A stretch of DNA of 64,000 bases from positions 1,984,001-2,048,000 of the forward strand of contig JAOWBW010000036.1 in assembly GCA_026119855.1 (NCBI GenBank). Direction: 5' to 3'. Shown here piece after piece: positions 54,501 through 64,000 of the stretch. The DNA is from Campanula takesimana (Eukaryota; Streptophyta; Magnoliopsida; Asterales; Campanulaceae). A program made the position numbers and the translations under genes. Under the pieces are notes generated by a model, which searched no databases, was not told where the DNA came from, and saw only the letters and a list, made by a program, of their open reading frames with translations. Numbering within the stretch: position 1 is the first letter of the stretch; every line of letters begins with the position of its first letter.

Positions 54501-56576
54501 ATAAAGATTGTCATCACATAGTTGACTTATGCTTATGAGATTAGCTTTCAGTCCTTCTACGTGATAGACATTCTTTAGTTTCGGCATATGATCAATGCAT
54601 AGAGTGCCTTTACCCACAATCTTACCTTGGGCTCCTCCCCCATAATTCACATTTCATCCATTTATGGGAGAGTAGTAAGACAAGTATTCAACATTACCTA
54701 TCATGTGCCTTGAGCACCCACTGTCAAAATGCCATGAGCTTGACAAACTCCCTTTTAGAGAGGTGAGAAAAACTTTGTACTCCTCAGATTTTTTGACTTT
54801 CCATACAAGCTTACCATTGTTTCGATGCTGAGGAGCATGGTGAGATGTCACTTGAGTCACTTGTGGCACTGTTTCTCCAAGATCCCTTAATCTCTGAAAA
54901 CAAAACGGTCTGATGTGACCAGGATTAAAACAGTAATGACAAACAAAACGTTTTTTCCTAGGTCTATCATTCTTTTGAAAATTTTGATTTTTTGAACCAG
55001 ATTCTCATTCTTTGACAAAAACTGTGTTGTACCCTATGCCAGTTTTAGTGTAGCTTCCAATACTCAATACTTCATCTAATTTAGCTTTTCCAGTGTTTAA
55101 TTTAGTGAAGGTTTCTTCAGCCTTTTCAAGCTTAGACTTAACTTTTTCAAGTTCCACTTCACCTTTGATGATGATAACCTCCAGCTTCCCTATGATTTCC
55201 TTTTGGTCATCATTTTCCTTAGACACTCTCTCAAGTTCCTTTTTGAAAGCATTGTTTTCATCAAGAAGTTTCTGGTTCACTTTTTCAAAAACAGCAATTT
55301 TTTCTACACGATTCTCCCAATCAGCAAAGAGATCCGTGTAGGCTTCATGTAGTTCCCCACAGTTCTCTTCACCCTCGTCTTCCTCTGTTTTTCCATTAGT
55401 GGTGGAGTTGAAGCATTTAAGCTCAGAGTCAGAGGGTGTTATAGAAGAAGTGAAGTTATCATTGTACTCAACAGAGTGTAAGTGATTTAGAGAATCCGAG
55501 TCAATGACTGCTATGAAAGCAGTCTCATCTTCATCCTCACTATCACTTAGGGTTGCAGTTAGACTCATACCCTTCTTCTTTAGAGTGTTTGCACACTCAT
55601 TAGCATAGTGACCAAAACCTTTGCAGGCTCTACATTGGATAGAATCATTTTTCTTTTTAAAACTTCCAGGCCTCTTGAAACTACTCTCTGTGTCTTCTTT
55701 GAGCTTATCTCCATCATTTTGAACCTTAGATGGAAATTTGTTTTCTCGTTTATTTTTCAAAAAAGATGTGAATTTCTTTGTTAGTAAAGCAACATCATCA
55801 CTTTCCAATTCAGATTTATCAATTTCTTTTGAAATTTCTTCAATTTCCTTGGGAACTTTAGACACACTAGCAAGAGCAGTAGCAAGGGCTATGTTATCAG
55901 CCTTGTGTTGCTGTTGAATAGCCAAATTCATTTCAAACATGGTAAGTTTGCTCACCAGGGTATTATATCCCAAGGTGGCTGTGTCATTGGCTTCTTCAAT
56001 AGCAGCAATTTTTATGTTAAACTTTTCTGTAACAGTTCTGAGTAACTTACTTACTAACCTAGCATTAGAGATAGGCTAACCTAGGGAGAGGCACTCATTT
56101 GAGATATCTTTGATTTTAGCCGAATAGCTTTTGATATCTTCAGTGTCTGACATTCTCAGGTTTTCAAACCTAGTCATGAGAATCCTCAACCTAGTGCCTT
56201 TCACTCCTTCATCTCCTTCACAATGAGCTTGAAGAATATCCCAAGCATTTTTGGCAACGCTTTGATTGGTGACCAGTCCGTACATGTCTTCATCCACATG
56301 ACTAGATATGGCACCCAAAGCTTTGGAATTATAATTTGCTAGGGTTACTTCATCAGTTGTCCAGTCTTTCTCCGGTTTAGAAATGTAGACCTTTTCTTCA
56401 GAGGTTTCACCCTCTGCGGCCTTACTTTCAATCCTTGGAGGAGTCCAGGCAACTATGATACTCCGCCATGCTCTTTCATCAATCGCTTTGATGTACAGAC
56501 GCATTTTGGATTTCCACAAGGCATAGTTTGTACCATCCAACACAGGTGGACGATACTGACTTAACTGACCTTCCAT
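51582..56576 (-). pseudogene. SIRE-like gag-pol polyprotein, disabled
   Basis: Minus strand from ATG at 56576 (MEGQLSQYRPPVLDGTNYA). Gag is long, with two knuckles, CRACKGFGHYANEC and CHYCFNPGHIRPFC, separated by an acidic and coiled-coil region. Protease reads HFDSGCSRHM. Integrase has HTDLMGPIE, RIRSDHGTEFEN, NGVAERKNRT; RT has KWIFKNKTDE, MDVKSAFLNG and YVDDIVFGSS; RNase H has FSDSDWARN, STAESEYVA, FCDNLSAMDIA, and ADIFTKAL near the end at 51582. One frame is shared from 56576 to about 54105 with three stops (56076 TAG, 55005 TGA, 54654 TGA). Frameshifts follow near 54105, 52575 and 52390. Full length for the lineage, but dead. Confidence 0.9.
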
Positions 56577-56618
56577 AATGACTATCCTTTCTGGATCTCA
56601 CTCAGTATGTCGAGTGGA

Positions 56619-56631
56619 GGCTCTGGTGCCA
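56619..56631 (-). promoter_or_regulatory. Primer-binding site, variant of tRNA-Met type
   Basis: Minus-strand TGGCACCAGAGCC two bases from the 5' LTR. Compared with the usual TGGTATCAGAGC it differs at two positions. Confidence 0.8.
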
Positions 56632-56633
56632 AT

Positions 56634-57245
56634 TGAAAGTTTAGATAGCTAGAAAGATCAATAAAACAGATACGTGGTGTGAGTTAGAGTGAGAACACAC
56701 AACCAGTCACACCACAACACACACAGCGGAATGTAAACAACTAAAGATTAGAATAACACTTATCTTCAGTAAAGAACTGAAGACAATAAATCTCTTCTAT
56801 TAAGAAATGGATATGACTGAGTTTACAACAGAGTTTCTTAAGAGAGGAACTAAAATCACTCAAGAATACTAACTCTCAACAAGTTGTATTCTACTAAAAT
56901 TACTAAACCTCACAAAACTTGATTCTATAAAGAATACAAGTTCTGAAACCTAGAATCCGTATTGAGATCATCATCCGGTCTTGGTATATATACACGGCAA
57001 GTATCTATCTCCATTTGATTTGACAATCATTATCTCGAAGATCTTGAGATAAACTTCAACAAATTCCTTTCCTTATGTGAGCCAATCATAGTTATTGAGA
57101 GATCCCTACAAAAACTCTAAAGATATACACTACACAAACTAATTAATAGGTTAGTAAATATAGTAAAAAAAGAAAGTAACAAATCCAAACTCAAAATACT
57201 AAATAAAATTAAACGATTAAGGATGTGTGCCAAGCCACACTTTCA
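56634..57245 (-). repeat. 5' LTR of the SIRE-like element
   Basis: 612 bp. Differs from the 3' LTR by about 10 substitutions, a 4-bp ATCT duplication near 57005 and a one-base deletion in the GAAATAAC block. Confidence 0.95.
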
Positions 57246-57534
57246 GTTATTGATGAATCAGTTAATGATTTGTATATTACAATTTTTAGAATTTCACTAG
57301 ATTGATTAGATAGACATCAATGTTCAGTAGTCAAAGTTCATTTATGTTGGCTATAAAAATCAAAATGAAACAAATTTTCCGAAACAGAGGGAGTATCTAT
57401 TTTACGTATCAACTCAATTAAAAGGCCAAGCTATTATTAGATAGAGGCATAGAGCCAGGGGCGGATGTAGTATATGATCAGGGTGCGCCAATGCACACCC
57501 TGGATTTCCCAATTTTTTTACCGAGTAGTTATAA

Positions 57535-57538
<4 letters not shown>

Positions 57539-57604
<66 letters not shown>
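57539..57604. repeat. (AT)n microsatellite
   Basis: About 32 uninterrupted AT units inside the hAT element. Confidence 0.97.
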
Positions 57605-57608
<4 letters not shown>

Positions 57609-57740
57609 GTGTAAATTATGATTTTTAAAAGAAGAGGGGTGCAGAGTGTTAAAAATGAAACTATTACTAAAAGGTTAAACAAAACTTAACGGGCAACGCA
57701 CAATCAGACCATCAAGTTCTATTTTGTACGCCGCACGCCA

Positions 57741-57988
57741 TTCCTTTGCTCTGCAAGTCGCAAATCGCAAATCGACCACTGAGACGACGCCGGCACAGAG
57801 CACAGTCGCATAGAAGACCACCGGCCACGGCGGCAACCGGCAAGTCGCCTGTCTCCGTGAATCCGCATTCCATTTCTTCGCTCTGCTTCTGCAAATCGTA
57901 AATCGACGGAGAGTACGGAGACGACGCCGGCACAGCCGCCTCGCACAGAAGACCACCGGCCACGGCGGAAAGTCGCCTGTCTCCGTGA
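57741..57988. repeat. Tandem duplication of about 120 bp in the hAT element
   Basis: Copies at 57741-57860 and 57868-57988 share GACGACGCCGGCACAG, AGAAGACCACCGGCCACGGC and GTCGCCTGTCTCCGTGA. They keep three overlapping minus ORFs open, but nothing in them is recognisable. A second repeat of 28 bp (ACTCCATAAAACTGATAATT core) lies at 58171 and 58264. Confidence 0.9.
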
Positions 57989-58718
57989 TCTGCCCCTGTT
58001 TTCCTTCCTCCACAATGTCCCAATCTCAAAAATGTATTTTTTTAAAATTCATTTTTAGGGTTTTAAAATCGGAAATTGATGATTTGGGGATTTATTGAGC
58101 AATTGTTGTTATAATTTTTGATAGGTAAGCAATCTAAGCTTGATGGATTCTTCTCCAAACGCCCTCGATGTTACTCCATAAAACTGATAATTTTGCTCTT
58201 TGGAACATCTTGACCGATTATGAGAGATTGGCCGATTTCATCCCTGGCCTCGCACTTTGTCAGTTACTCCATAAAACTGATAATTTTGCTCGTCTTTTTC
58301 AGGTAACCCCAATCACAACACATCTTTTGCTATTTACACTTGTTTGCCTTCATTCCCTCTCCCAGTCTCTTAAATTTGATCTTATACAACTTCAATTCTG
58401 TGTTATTTAGGTCCAACACCCAACAACAACAACAAAAAATCTTAGTTATTTAGTCCCCTCGCGATAACCTCTTTATAGTCCCTGGCATAGTGAACTGAAC
58501 ATAACATCCCAAAATGCTTTTACCAAGTAGCCAGCCATGCTTTAGTAAGTAGAGGTTCCCTGCCATGCTGAGACTAACGTCGCTTTACATTGTCAGCTCT
58601 CTTCCAAATAATCGGCCTGACCGGACCCCAATTTTTTTTTTCGGGGGCTCCGCCCCCCGAACCCCCAAAGAAAGTGCATACCCTCACCTAAAATCTTAGA
58701 TACGCCACTGCATAGAGC

Positions 58719-59076
58719 CTCAACATCGAGTATGACATAAACAAAACTGAAATAAAAGAGGTCTGTTCTTACAAGAATCAAGGTGTTTTGTTTTGCACCA
58801 ACTTCAATAATGTACTTATTAAAAGGAAGAAAAAAAGTACAGTAAAAAATATTTCTTGGCAGCTCCCTAGAAATGCTTGAGTTGAACTTGAAGTAAGATA
58901 TAGTTTTCCCTAACTAAATCAGCCGTAAGTGTACGTTTGAGAGTAATTACTCTAAACTATTGACAAAATAATTAGAATACTCCGTCTCCAGTTTTTTTTT
59001 TTTTTTTTTTAAAAAAAAAAGGATTATGAAATTGAACTGTGCATCAAACATAGGAATGTAAGGGAGAAAGATGCAT
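58719..59076. other. No feature recognised
   Basis: AT-rich; contains an adjoining T-run and A-run (58992-59021) that can form a hairpin. Confidence 0.5.
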
Positions 59077-59085
59077 ATAATATTT

Positions 59086-59890
59086 GACAAAAACTTGTGT
59101 GAGAACACTCCAACCCGTCTCATGGGTGAGACGGGTCATTTTTTTTTACCCATTACCCGACCCACAACCCTGCTCCAGGACCCAGGGGGGGACCCTGCCA
59201 CGTGGCAGCCCCTCATTGGCCCAATTTTTTTTTTTTTTTTTTAAATTTTTATATATATTTTTTTGGTTTGTGAAAAGTAATAGTTACCATCTCTTAAAGT
59301 AATAGTTACCATCTCTTAAAGTAATATTGTTATTCCTATGTTTTCTTCGTTTGCCAAAAGTAATACTTATTATAACTAAAATGTAACAAACGTGTTATTT
59401 ATATGTAATAGTATTTGTATATAATTGTAATACATATGTATAGATATCTATATGTTTTCAAACAATAAGTTACAATGGGGTCAAATTTATCATGATACAT
59501 GTAAAAGTATTACATTACTATAGAAATCTGTTACAATTTCGTCAATCAAAGTGTTACATTTACTTGTATAAACTTACTATTACATTCATATACATAAGTT
59601 ATTACTTTTCAAATGGGTAAAAACGAGCTTTTGTTTTTTTAAAACAAGTATTACGTTTACTTATAAACAATGTTACTTTAAGAGATGGTAACTATTATTT
59701 TTTGCTAAACCACTGAAAAGCCGAAAAAAAAATATAAAAACTCAAAAAAAACCAAAAAACCAAAAAAAATAAATAAATAATAAATTCCGGCCAATGGTGG
59801 GTTGCCACGTGACGGGTTCGGCCCATGGGTCATGGGGCGACCCGTCTCATGCATGAGACGGATCCCCTTGTTCTCATGGGAGACCACCTC
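59086..59890. mobile_element. Mutator-like candidate with 9-bp TSD
   Basis: Flanked by ATAATATTT at 59077-59085 and 59891-59899. The terminal ~52 bp are inverted repeats of about 65-70% identity sharing GAGAAC and CCGTCTCATG-TGAGACGGGTC. A second inverted pair lies inside: AATAGTTACCATCTCTTAAA twice at 59280-59325, its complement at about 59670-59695. 805 bp, no transposase. Confidence 0.65.
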
Positions 59891-59899
59891 ATAATATTT

Positions 59900-60160
59900 T
59901 ACTAGCATCTTAAGTTTCGAACAACATAAAATTGAGACGTAAGTTTTAACCATCCTACTAGATACTGGATATGCATTCAATTTCACTTTATCCCCCTAGT
60001 GGCCGAACGGAGTGACTTGACCAGAGGGAGTACTGTTTATGTCTCAAAATTGATATTCATAAATGGACACTTATTTTAAGACGTTTGTTTATAGAGTATA
60101 TGATGGACATTGAATATAGGTCAGCAAAAAAGGACAGCGTTACACTCGTGGGAGTACGAT
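59900..60160. other. Short interval with a possible degenerate MITE
   Basis: ACCAGAGGGAGTACTG near 60021 and GTGGGAGTACG near 60149 resemble decayed Stowaway ends. No gene. Confidence 0.35.
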
Positions 60161-60169
60161 TTGATTATT

Positions 60170-60792
60170 GAGTCGGTCTTGTGAAAAACGCGTTTTATAT
60201 TAAGCTATGGAAAAACGTGTTTTTCCCAATTACCTTCTCTAATATTATCATGTGTTTGCTTTAATATTACAAAGTGCCTGTTGTAATATTACACTTATAA
60301 ATATTCAAGCAAACACTTTTATACATTTAAATAGGCACTTTTAGAGGTAGTGTTAAAGTTGCATGTCTTACTATTACAAAGTGCCTCTTGGATTATTGAA
60401 AAATGCCCCTTAAATTGTCAACAAGTGCTTGGTGGGTTTTTAAAATTTTCAAAACAAGTGTCTGCCCTAGTGTTAAAAAGTGCTTTATGTAATATTGAAA
60501 ATGTCTCCTGCAATGTAAAAAAGTGTCTGGTGAGTTTTTGTAAGTGTCAAGCGAGTTTTTCTAAGTTCTAAAACAAGTGCCTGCCCTAGTATTAAAATGT
60601 GCCTCCTGTAGTATTGCAAAATGACTCCTACAGTATTAAAAAGTGTCTGGTGAGTTTTCATAAGTTTCAATTATTTGCAAAAATACCACCGCATCTTTTA
60701 ATAACTTTCCGTTTATTTACAAAAATGCCACTCAGAGAAAACACGTTTTACGTTAAGACGAGTGTAAAACGCGTTTTTCCTGAGATTTCCGG
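60170..60792. mobile_element. TIR element with 9-bp TSD and degenerate internal repeats
   Basis: TTGATTATT at 60161-60169 and 60793-60801. Subterminal inverted repeat GAAAAACGCGTTTTA (about 60182) / AAAACGCGTTTTTC (about 60766). The interior is a series of diverged 30-40 bp blocks around AAGTGCCTNNTGTAATATT, in several cases followed by GGTGAGTTTTT. Mutator-like by TSD length only. Confidence 0.55.
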
Positions 60793-60865
60793 TTGATTAT
60801 TTCATTTTGTTGCAAGTGATAAATGCTGTTTACATAAGAGATAAATGCTGTTTACATAAGAAATA

Positions 60866-61182
60866 CTCCATCCGGTCCAAAATAACTGTCTTGTTTTTGC
60901 ATTTGCACAACTCTTAAGAAATGTAATAATTATCATGACTTTTTTTTTTGATCTGAATAATTATCATGACTTAGTGACAAAAGTTTCAAGTTTACCCTTA
61001 TTAAGTGTGCAACTTTCTTACATTAATATCTCACTCTAAGATAATTAATAAAAGAGAACAAGTTTCAATGCAAGGATAAAAGAGACATTTAGCTCAAAAG
61101 TAACAATTATTTTGGACCAAAAATTTGGTCCAGAGTTGGGTTTACCTCATTTGGCGCGTCAATTATTTTGGACCGGAGGGAG
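60866..61182. mobile_element. Stowaway-type MITE
   Basis: CTCCATCCGGTCCAAAATAA at left, TTATTTTGGACCGGAGGGAG at right, TA both sides; 317 bp. An internal second copy of the right-end word (ATTATTTTGGACCAAAAATT, near 61107) suggests a small duplication. Just left of it AGATAAATGCTGTTTACATA occurs twice in tandem. Confidence 0.88.
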
Positions 61183-61184
61183 TA

Positions 61185-61448
61185 GTATTACGTTTTTTTC
61201 TTCCCTGTCCCTGCACTTGATTTTCTGTACTCTATTACTAGTCTACAGTTTTGTTTTTCGACAGCCATTATTACTTAAGTAGCATTTCCGGATTTACTCT
61301 CAACAGCAAATGTAACTACCCTACCGGAGCCCGCAAGCTCGACCCGCTACATAAGCACCGCGCAATTGACTTACTGAGCACAACAACCAGGTTCACTCTG
61401 CTTACCACATTGATGGAGAAAATCTCTCTAATTAAATTATCTAGCAAG
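61185..61448. other. Unrecognised interval
   Basis: Mixed composition; a plus ORF (61251-61526) starts with MFFDSHYYLSSISGFTL only if a TTG-type start is allowed and matches nothing I know. Confidence 0.3.
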
Positions 61449-62760
61449 TGTACTAGTTACCGATGTAGTAGTATGCACAAGCAAATGTCGAATCCACATA
61501 GACTTGAAGGATCAACAAGAATGTAAATTAAAACTAGAAAATTAAATAAAGGAGTTTGATTTGATTATTTATAACTACTAAAGCAAGAAATAAAATAAAA
61601 CTAAGAAAACAAATAAAAGCAAGAATTAATAAAGATTAACGAATAGATTAACGAATTGGATTCATAAATACTTGCACTCTATGCTACGCTCATAATAACA
61701 AGATCAATCTCTTTCTTGGGTTCGTTCACATTAGTAAGAATTGGGACGGTTCGGTTACCGGATTACAATCCTATTATTTCCTTTCTGTTAATACTTCCCG
61801 CTAGGTCCATACAACATGCAAGAAATTCATGAAGCACTCAAGAACACATGAACCTAAATCCTTTTGACTTCCACTAGGTCCTCAATTGAATTTAATCATC
61901 AAAACAATGGTCAATGTATTATCACCCACGCTAGTGTAGCAATATATACCAAATAATTCTAAAGCCAATTTATATCTTAACATATAATTGAAACTAAAGA
62001 ATTAATCATGAAGAATATTTTGATGAACAAGAATTAGATTGAATGGAAGAATTAATTTAATAGCATAGAGATATAGTATTTGTTACTACCAATCCATGAA
62101 TCTAAGAAACTAGCTACTCATAAAATCAAGAACAAGAAATAAATTAAAGAACATCAAAACCTTGATTAAATTGATGAATCCTTGATTACAACCTTGAATC
62201 TTGAATAAAAGTATCAATAAAACATAAGAAATTAAAGTGGCTTGAAGTCTCATATTTATACTAGGGAAAAACTAGGGTAAAAATAAGGAAATTAGGGTAA
62301 AATCCCGTCTTGGAGAAAACTTTGGAAAAGCTGGTGCGGAGGAGTGGGCGCCTGCCCACTATTTCAGTCCCTTTGCCCGTGTGAATGCTTGAGTGGGCGG
62401 CTGCCCAAAGGGTTAGTGGGCGGCTGCCCAAGATGCCTGGAGCATTTTACTCGCAATCTTCCGGAGGCCATAACTTCTTCATACGAACTCCATTTTGGAC
62501 GTGCAAACTATCGTTGGAAAGCTCTTTTCGAGTACTATCCAATGCACTTAATTGCTAAGAGGTCACATCTATTTATCTTTATATTTATGGTCCATTCTTT
62601 ATCCTTCTTTTTCCCATTTTAACGCCCATGAATCCATACATTCTTTCGCTCCTTCCTTATACTCATAAACACTCAAAAAACCATCAAAACACCCAAGGTT
62701 GAGCATCTAATAAGTCATAGAAGTATATGATTTGGATGCGTATAAACACATCCATCACAC
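61449..62760 (-). mobile_element. Probable LTR-derived segment, minus orientation
   Basis: Bounded roughly by TGTACTAGTTAC at left and CATCACACA at right. On the minus strand it contains TTATGGCCTCCGGAAGATTG and other phrases I associate with large plant Ty3/gypsy LTRs, and a cluster of GGGCGGCTGCCCA palindromes at 62348-62432. I could not find a TSD or a partner LTR, so the ends are uncertain. Confidence 0.4.
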
Positions 62761-63235
62761 ATGCCCACCCAAAAGTCATGGATGTTATTGGTGCTCAATA
62801 GTAGTAAAGTAGAGGCTTTTATATATCACAATCAAAATCAATATCTTTCTGACCTAGGAGGGGGATTTCACAGCAAATTTGGTTACGGCCACAGAAAATA
62901 TTTCACTAGAGTGGGTTGAGTTGGACCTAGATACTGTATATCAATAGTCAATACTGTCACCATGCATGCACATATTAAGAGATTCTCAACATACAAAACA
63001 AACCATATTTGGATTTCTTTATTTGTCATCTTCTCAAAAGCTTTAATATTCGGTCTCATCTGAAGATAGCGAACCATCTTAAGAAACCTCCTGAATTGTA
63101 CTCCAATATGAATCATACAAGAAAAAGACACACAAAAAGTTTATAATAATTCACATGGGGACTGGGGGGAGAGTACTGGCAAAGCTTTTGCTCACTTTTT
63201 CCAGTCTCTTGTCATCATCTTTAATAATTCACGTA
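62761..63235. other. No feature recognised
   Basis: AT-rich, only short ORFs (for example 62883-63131 minus) without recognisable motifs. Confidence 0.45.
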
Positions 63236-63495
63236 CTCCTCCGTCTCGATTTAAAGTTCATACCTTTTTTTTTTTTGACTAATTTAACTATGTATGCAAG
63301 AGGGTTAAAAAAAACAAATGTTATGAGTACAAAAAGTAGAGAGAAAAAGTAGGTAGAAAATTTTTATAGTGAGAATGACAAGTGATCAGTCTCATTATTC
63401 ATTTTTAAATAATAAAGAATAAAGTAAAATAAAAACCTTAATTTGCTTTAATTTGGGACAGATAAAAAAACATAAGAAGCTTTTGCGGGAGGGAG
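63236..63495. mobile_element. Stowaway-type MITE, diverged
   Basis: CTCCTCCGTCTCGATTTAAAG at left, GGGAGGGAG at right, TA both sides. 260 bp; interior resembles the MITE at 27693-27924 (ATGTTATGAGTA, AAGTAGAGAGAAAAAGT blocks). Confidence 0.75.
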
Positions 63496-63587
63496 TATAA
63501 GATTAAGATTTGGTTTTGTTTTGGGCTCCAGTTTTCATATTCTCTTTTTCGTTCCAAGGCCCATTTCATATATTATGCATAATGCAC

Positions 63588-63591
<4 letters not shown>

Positions 63592-63620
<29 letters not shown>
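63592..63620. repeat. T-tract
   Basis: About 29 consecutive T. Confidence 0.95.
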
Positions 63621-63626
<6 letters not shown>

Positions 63627-63798
63627 TAATTAACCAAACATATTTTCTATTTCAAATATGAAGAAAATTGAGGTCAGTTTATGCTTGGATTTTTTGATGT
63701 TCTTTCATGATTTAGTTTTAGAATTTGCAAAAATTAGGTGCGAAAATAGGTAGGAGATGAATAAATAAAATAGATCCAAAGAGAAAGAAAAAAACCAC

Positions 63799-63831
<33 letters not shown>

Positions 63832-63862
63832 TAATAATAATAATAATAATATAATAATAAAA
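63799..63862. repeat. (AAT)n microsatellite
   Basis: About 20 AAT/TAA units with two interruptions. Confidence 0.95.
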
Positions 63863-63919
63863 CCACATATCCAAAAATATACTATGTTTTCATTAAAAAA
63901 AATTACAAAAAATTACATA

Positions 63920-64000
63920 CTCCCTCCGTCTCACATCAATGGGCAATTTTGGTCAAACTACTTGAACTTTGACTAATATTTATACTAAATAATTTATCTC
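63920..64000. mobile_element. Left end of a Stowaway-type MITE, cut by window end
   Basis: TA then CTCCCTCCGTCTCACATCAATGG; the right TIR would lie outside the window. Confidence 0.65.

Larger units (their letters stand above)
47603..57245 (-). mobile_element. Complete SIRE-like Ty1/copia element with env-like ORF, minus orientation
   Basis: LTRs 47603-48211 (3') and 56634-57245 (5'), TG...CA ends, TSD GTTAT (47598-47602, 57246-57250), primer-binding site on the minus strand beside the 5' LTR. Gag-pol 56576-51582, about 1 kb spacer, then a long third ORF 50526-48351. Two zinc knuckles in gag and the extra ORF downstream of pol are hallmarks of the SIRE/Maximus lineage. Several stops and one-base shifts disable it, yet the LTRs differ at only about 10 sites plus one 4-bp indel. 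Confidence 0.93.
47483..57393. mobile_element. Stowaway-like MITE split by the SIRE-like copia
   Basis: Left part 47483-47602 (CTCCCTCTAGCCCATAAAG then GACTTTTTATAGTCAAC), right part 57251-57393 (GTTGGCTATAAAAATCAAA then AACAGAGGGAG), TA at both outer flanks. Removing the copia and one GTTAT copy gives a single element of about 260 bp. Confidence 0.78.
57456..58710. mobile_element. hAT element with CAGGGGCGG end
   Basis: Left end CAGGGGCGGATGTAG, right end TACGCCACTG (complement CAGTGGCGTA), 8 of 10 terminal bases pairing; perfect 8-bp TSD CATAGAGC at 57448-57455 and 58711-58718. Near the right end is GGGGGCTCCGCCCCCCGAACCC, a GC-rich hairpin. At about 58015 an ATG (MSQSQK) and at about 58130 a frame KQSKLDGFFSKRPR resemble the N-terminus of transposases of this group, suggesting a deletion derivative. 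1255 bp. Confidence 0.88.

Noticed and set aside
57675..58029. Three overlapping minus ORFs of about 100 codons
   Set aside because: All arise from a GC-rich 120-bp tandem duplication in a hAT element; no motif supports any frame.

Overview
This is a repeat-dominated stretch of a plant nuclear genome, almost certainly a eudicot. The evidence is plant-specific LTR retrotransposon lineages (a Tekay-like chromovirus, a Tat-like element, a SIRE-like copia with an env-like ORF), many Stowaway-type MITEs ending in CTCCCTCCGTCC, several hAT-type elements, and spliced plant genes. I cannot name the species. No rRNA, tRNA or CRISPR was seen. All calls come from reading the sequence by eye; no database search was possible.

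1-16939: a nest. The host is a decayed Ty3/gypsy chromovirus whose 5' part lies left of the window and whose 3' LTR ends at 16939. A 8.55 kb non-autonomous Tat-like element (184-8736, minus, TSD GGATG) sits between its gag zinc knuckle and protease. A solo LTR of the host's own family (10559-13144, TSD GATGG) sits in its RNase H. Removing both restores the reading order gag-PR-RT-RH-INT-chromodomain.

16940-28332: the gene-bearing part. It holds a hAT-like GGACC-rich remnant, then a plus-strand six-exon coiled-coil gene with a C-terminal membrane tail that looks broken (17908-21876). Next is an apparently intact two-exon minus-strand TRICHOME BIREFRINGENCE-LIKE gene (22552-24942). The first bases of that gene plus its upstream region are tandemly duplicated (24831-26290 and 26291-28332), with different MITEs in the two copies.

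28333-34208: DNA transposons. A 2.5 kb non-autonomous hAT (29696-32222, TSD AGCATAAC) and a 1.34 kb hAT-type element (32860-34200, near-perfect TSD) are the clearest. The second carries a fragment of a CutA1-like gene.

34701-46625: another nest. A minus-strand LTR remnant is interrupted by a short non-autonomous copia element (35373-46612, minus, TSD CAACT), itself interrupted by a young copia element (35961-44320, plus, TSD CCTTC). The young element has a full-length pol frame and about 1% LTR divergence.

47094-57393: a Stowaway MITE, then a second MITE split by a complete SIRE-like copia element (47603-57245, minus, TSD GTTAT) with gag-pol and an env-like ORF, all carrying small disabling lesions.

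57456-64000: a hAT element (TSD CATAGAGC), two Mutator-like candidates with 9-bp TSDs, several MITEs, an LTR-like segment at 61.4-62.8 kb, and simple repeats.

The main cross-cutting observation is that LTRs of several unrelated families here carry clusters of short GC-rich palindromes in otherwise AT-rich sequence. The same CTCGGCCGAG core occurs in both a gypsy LTR and a copia LTR.
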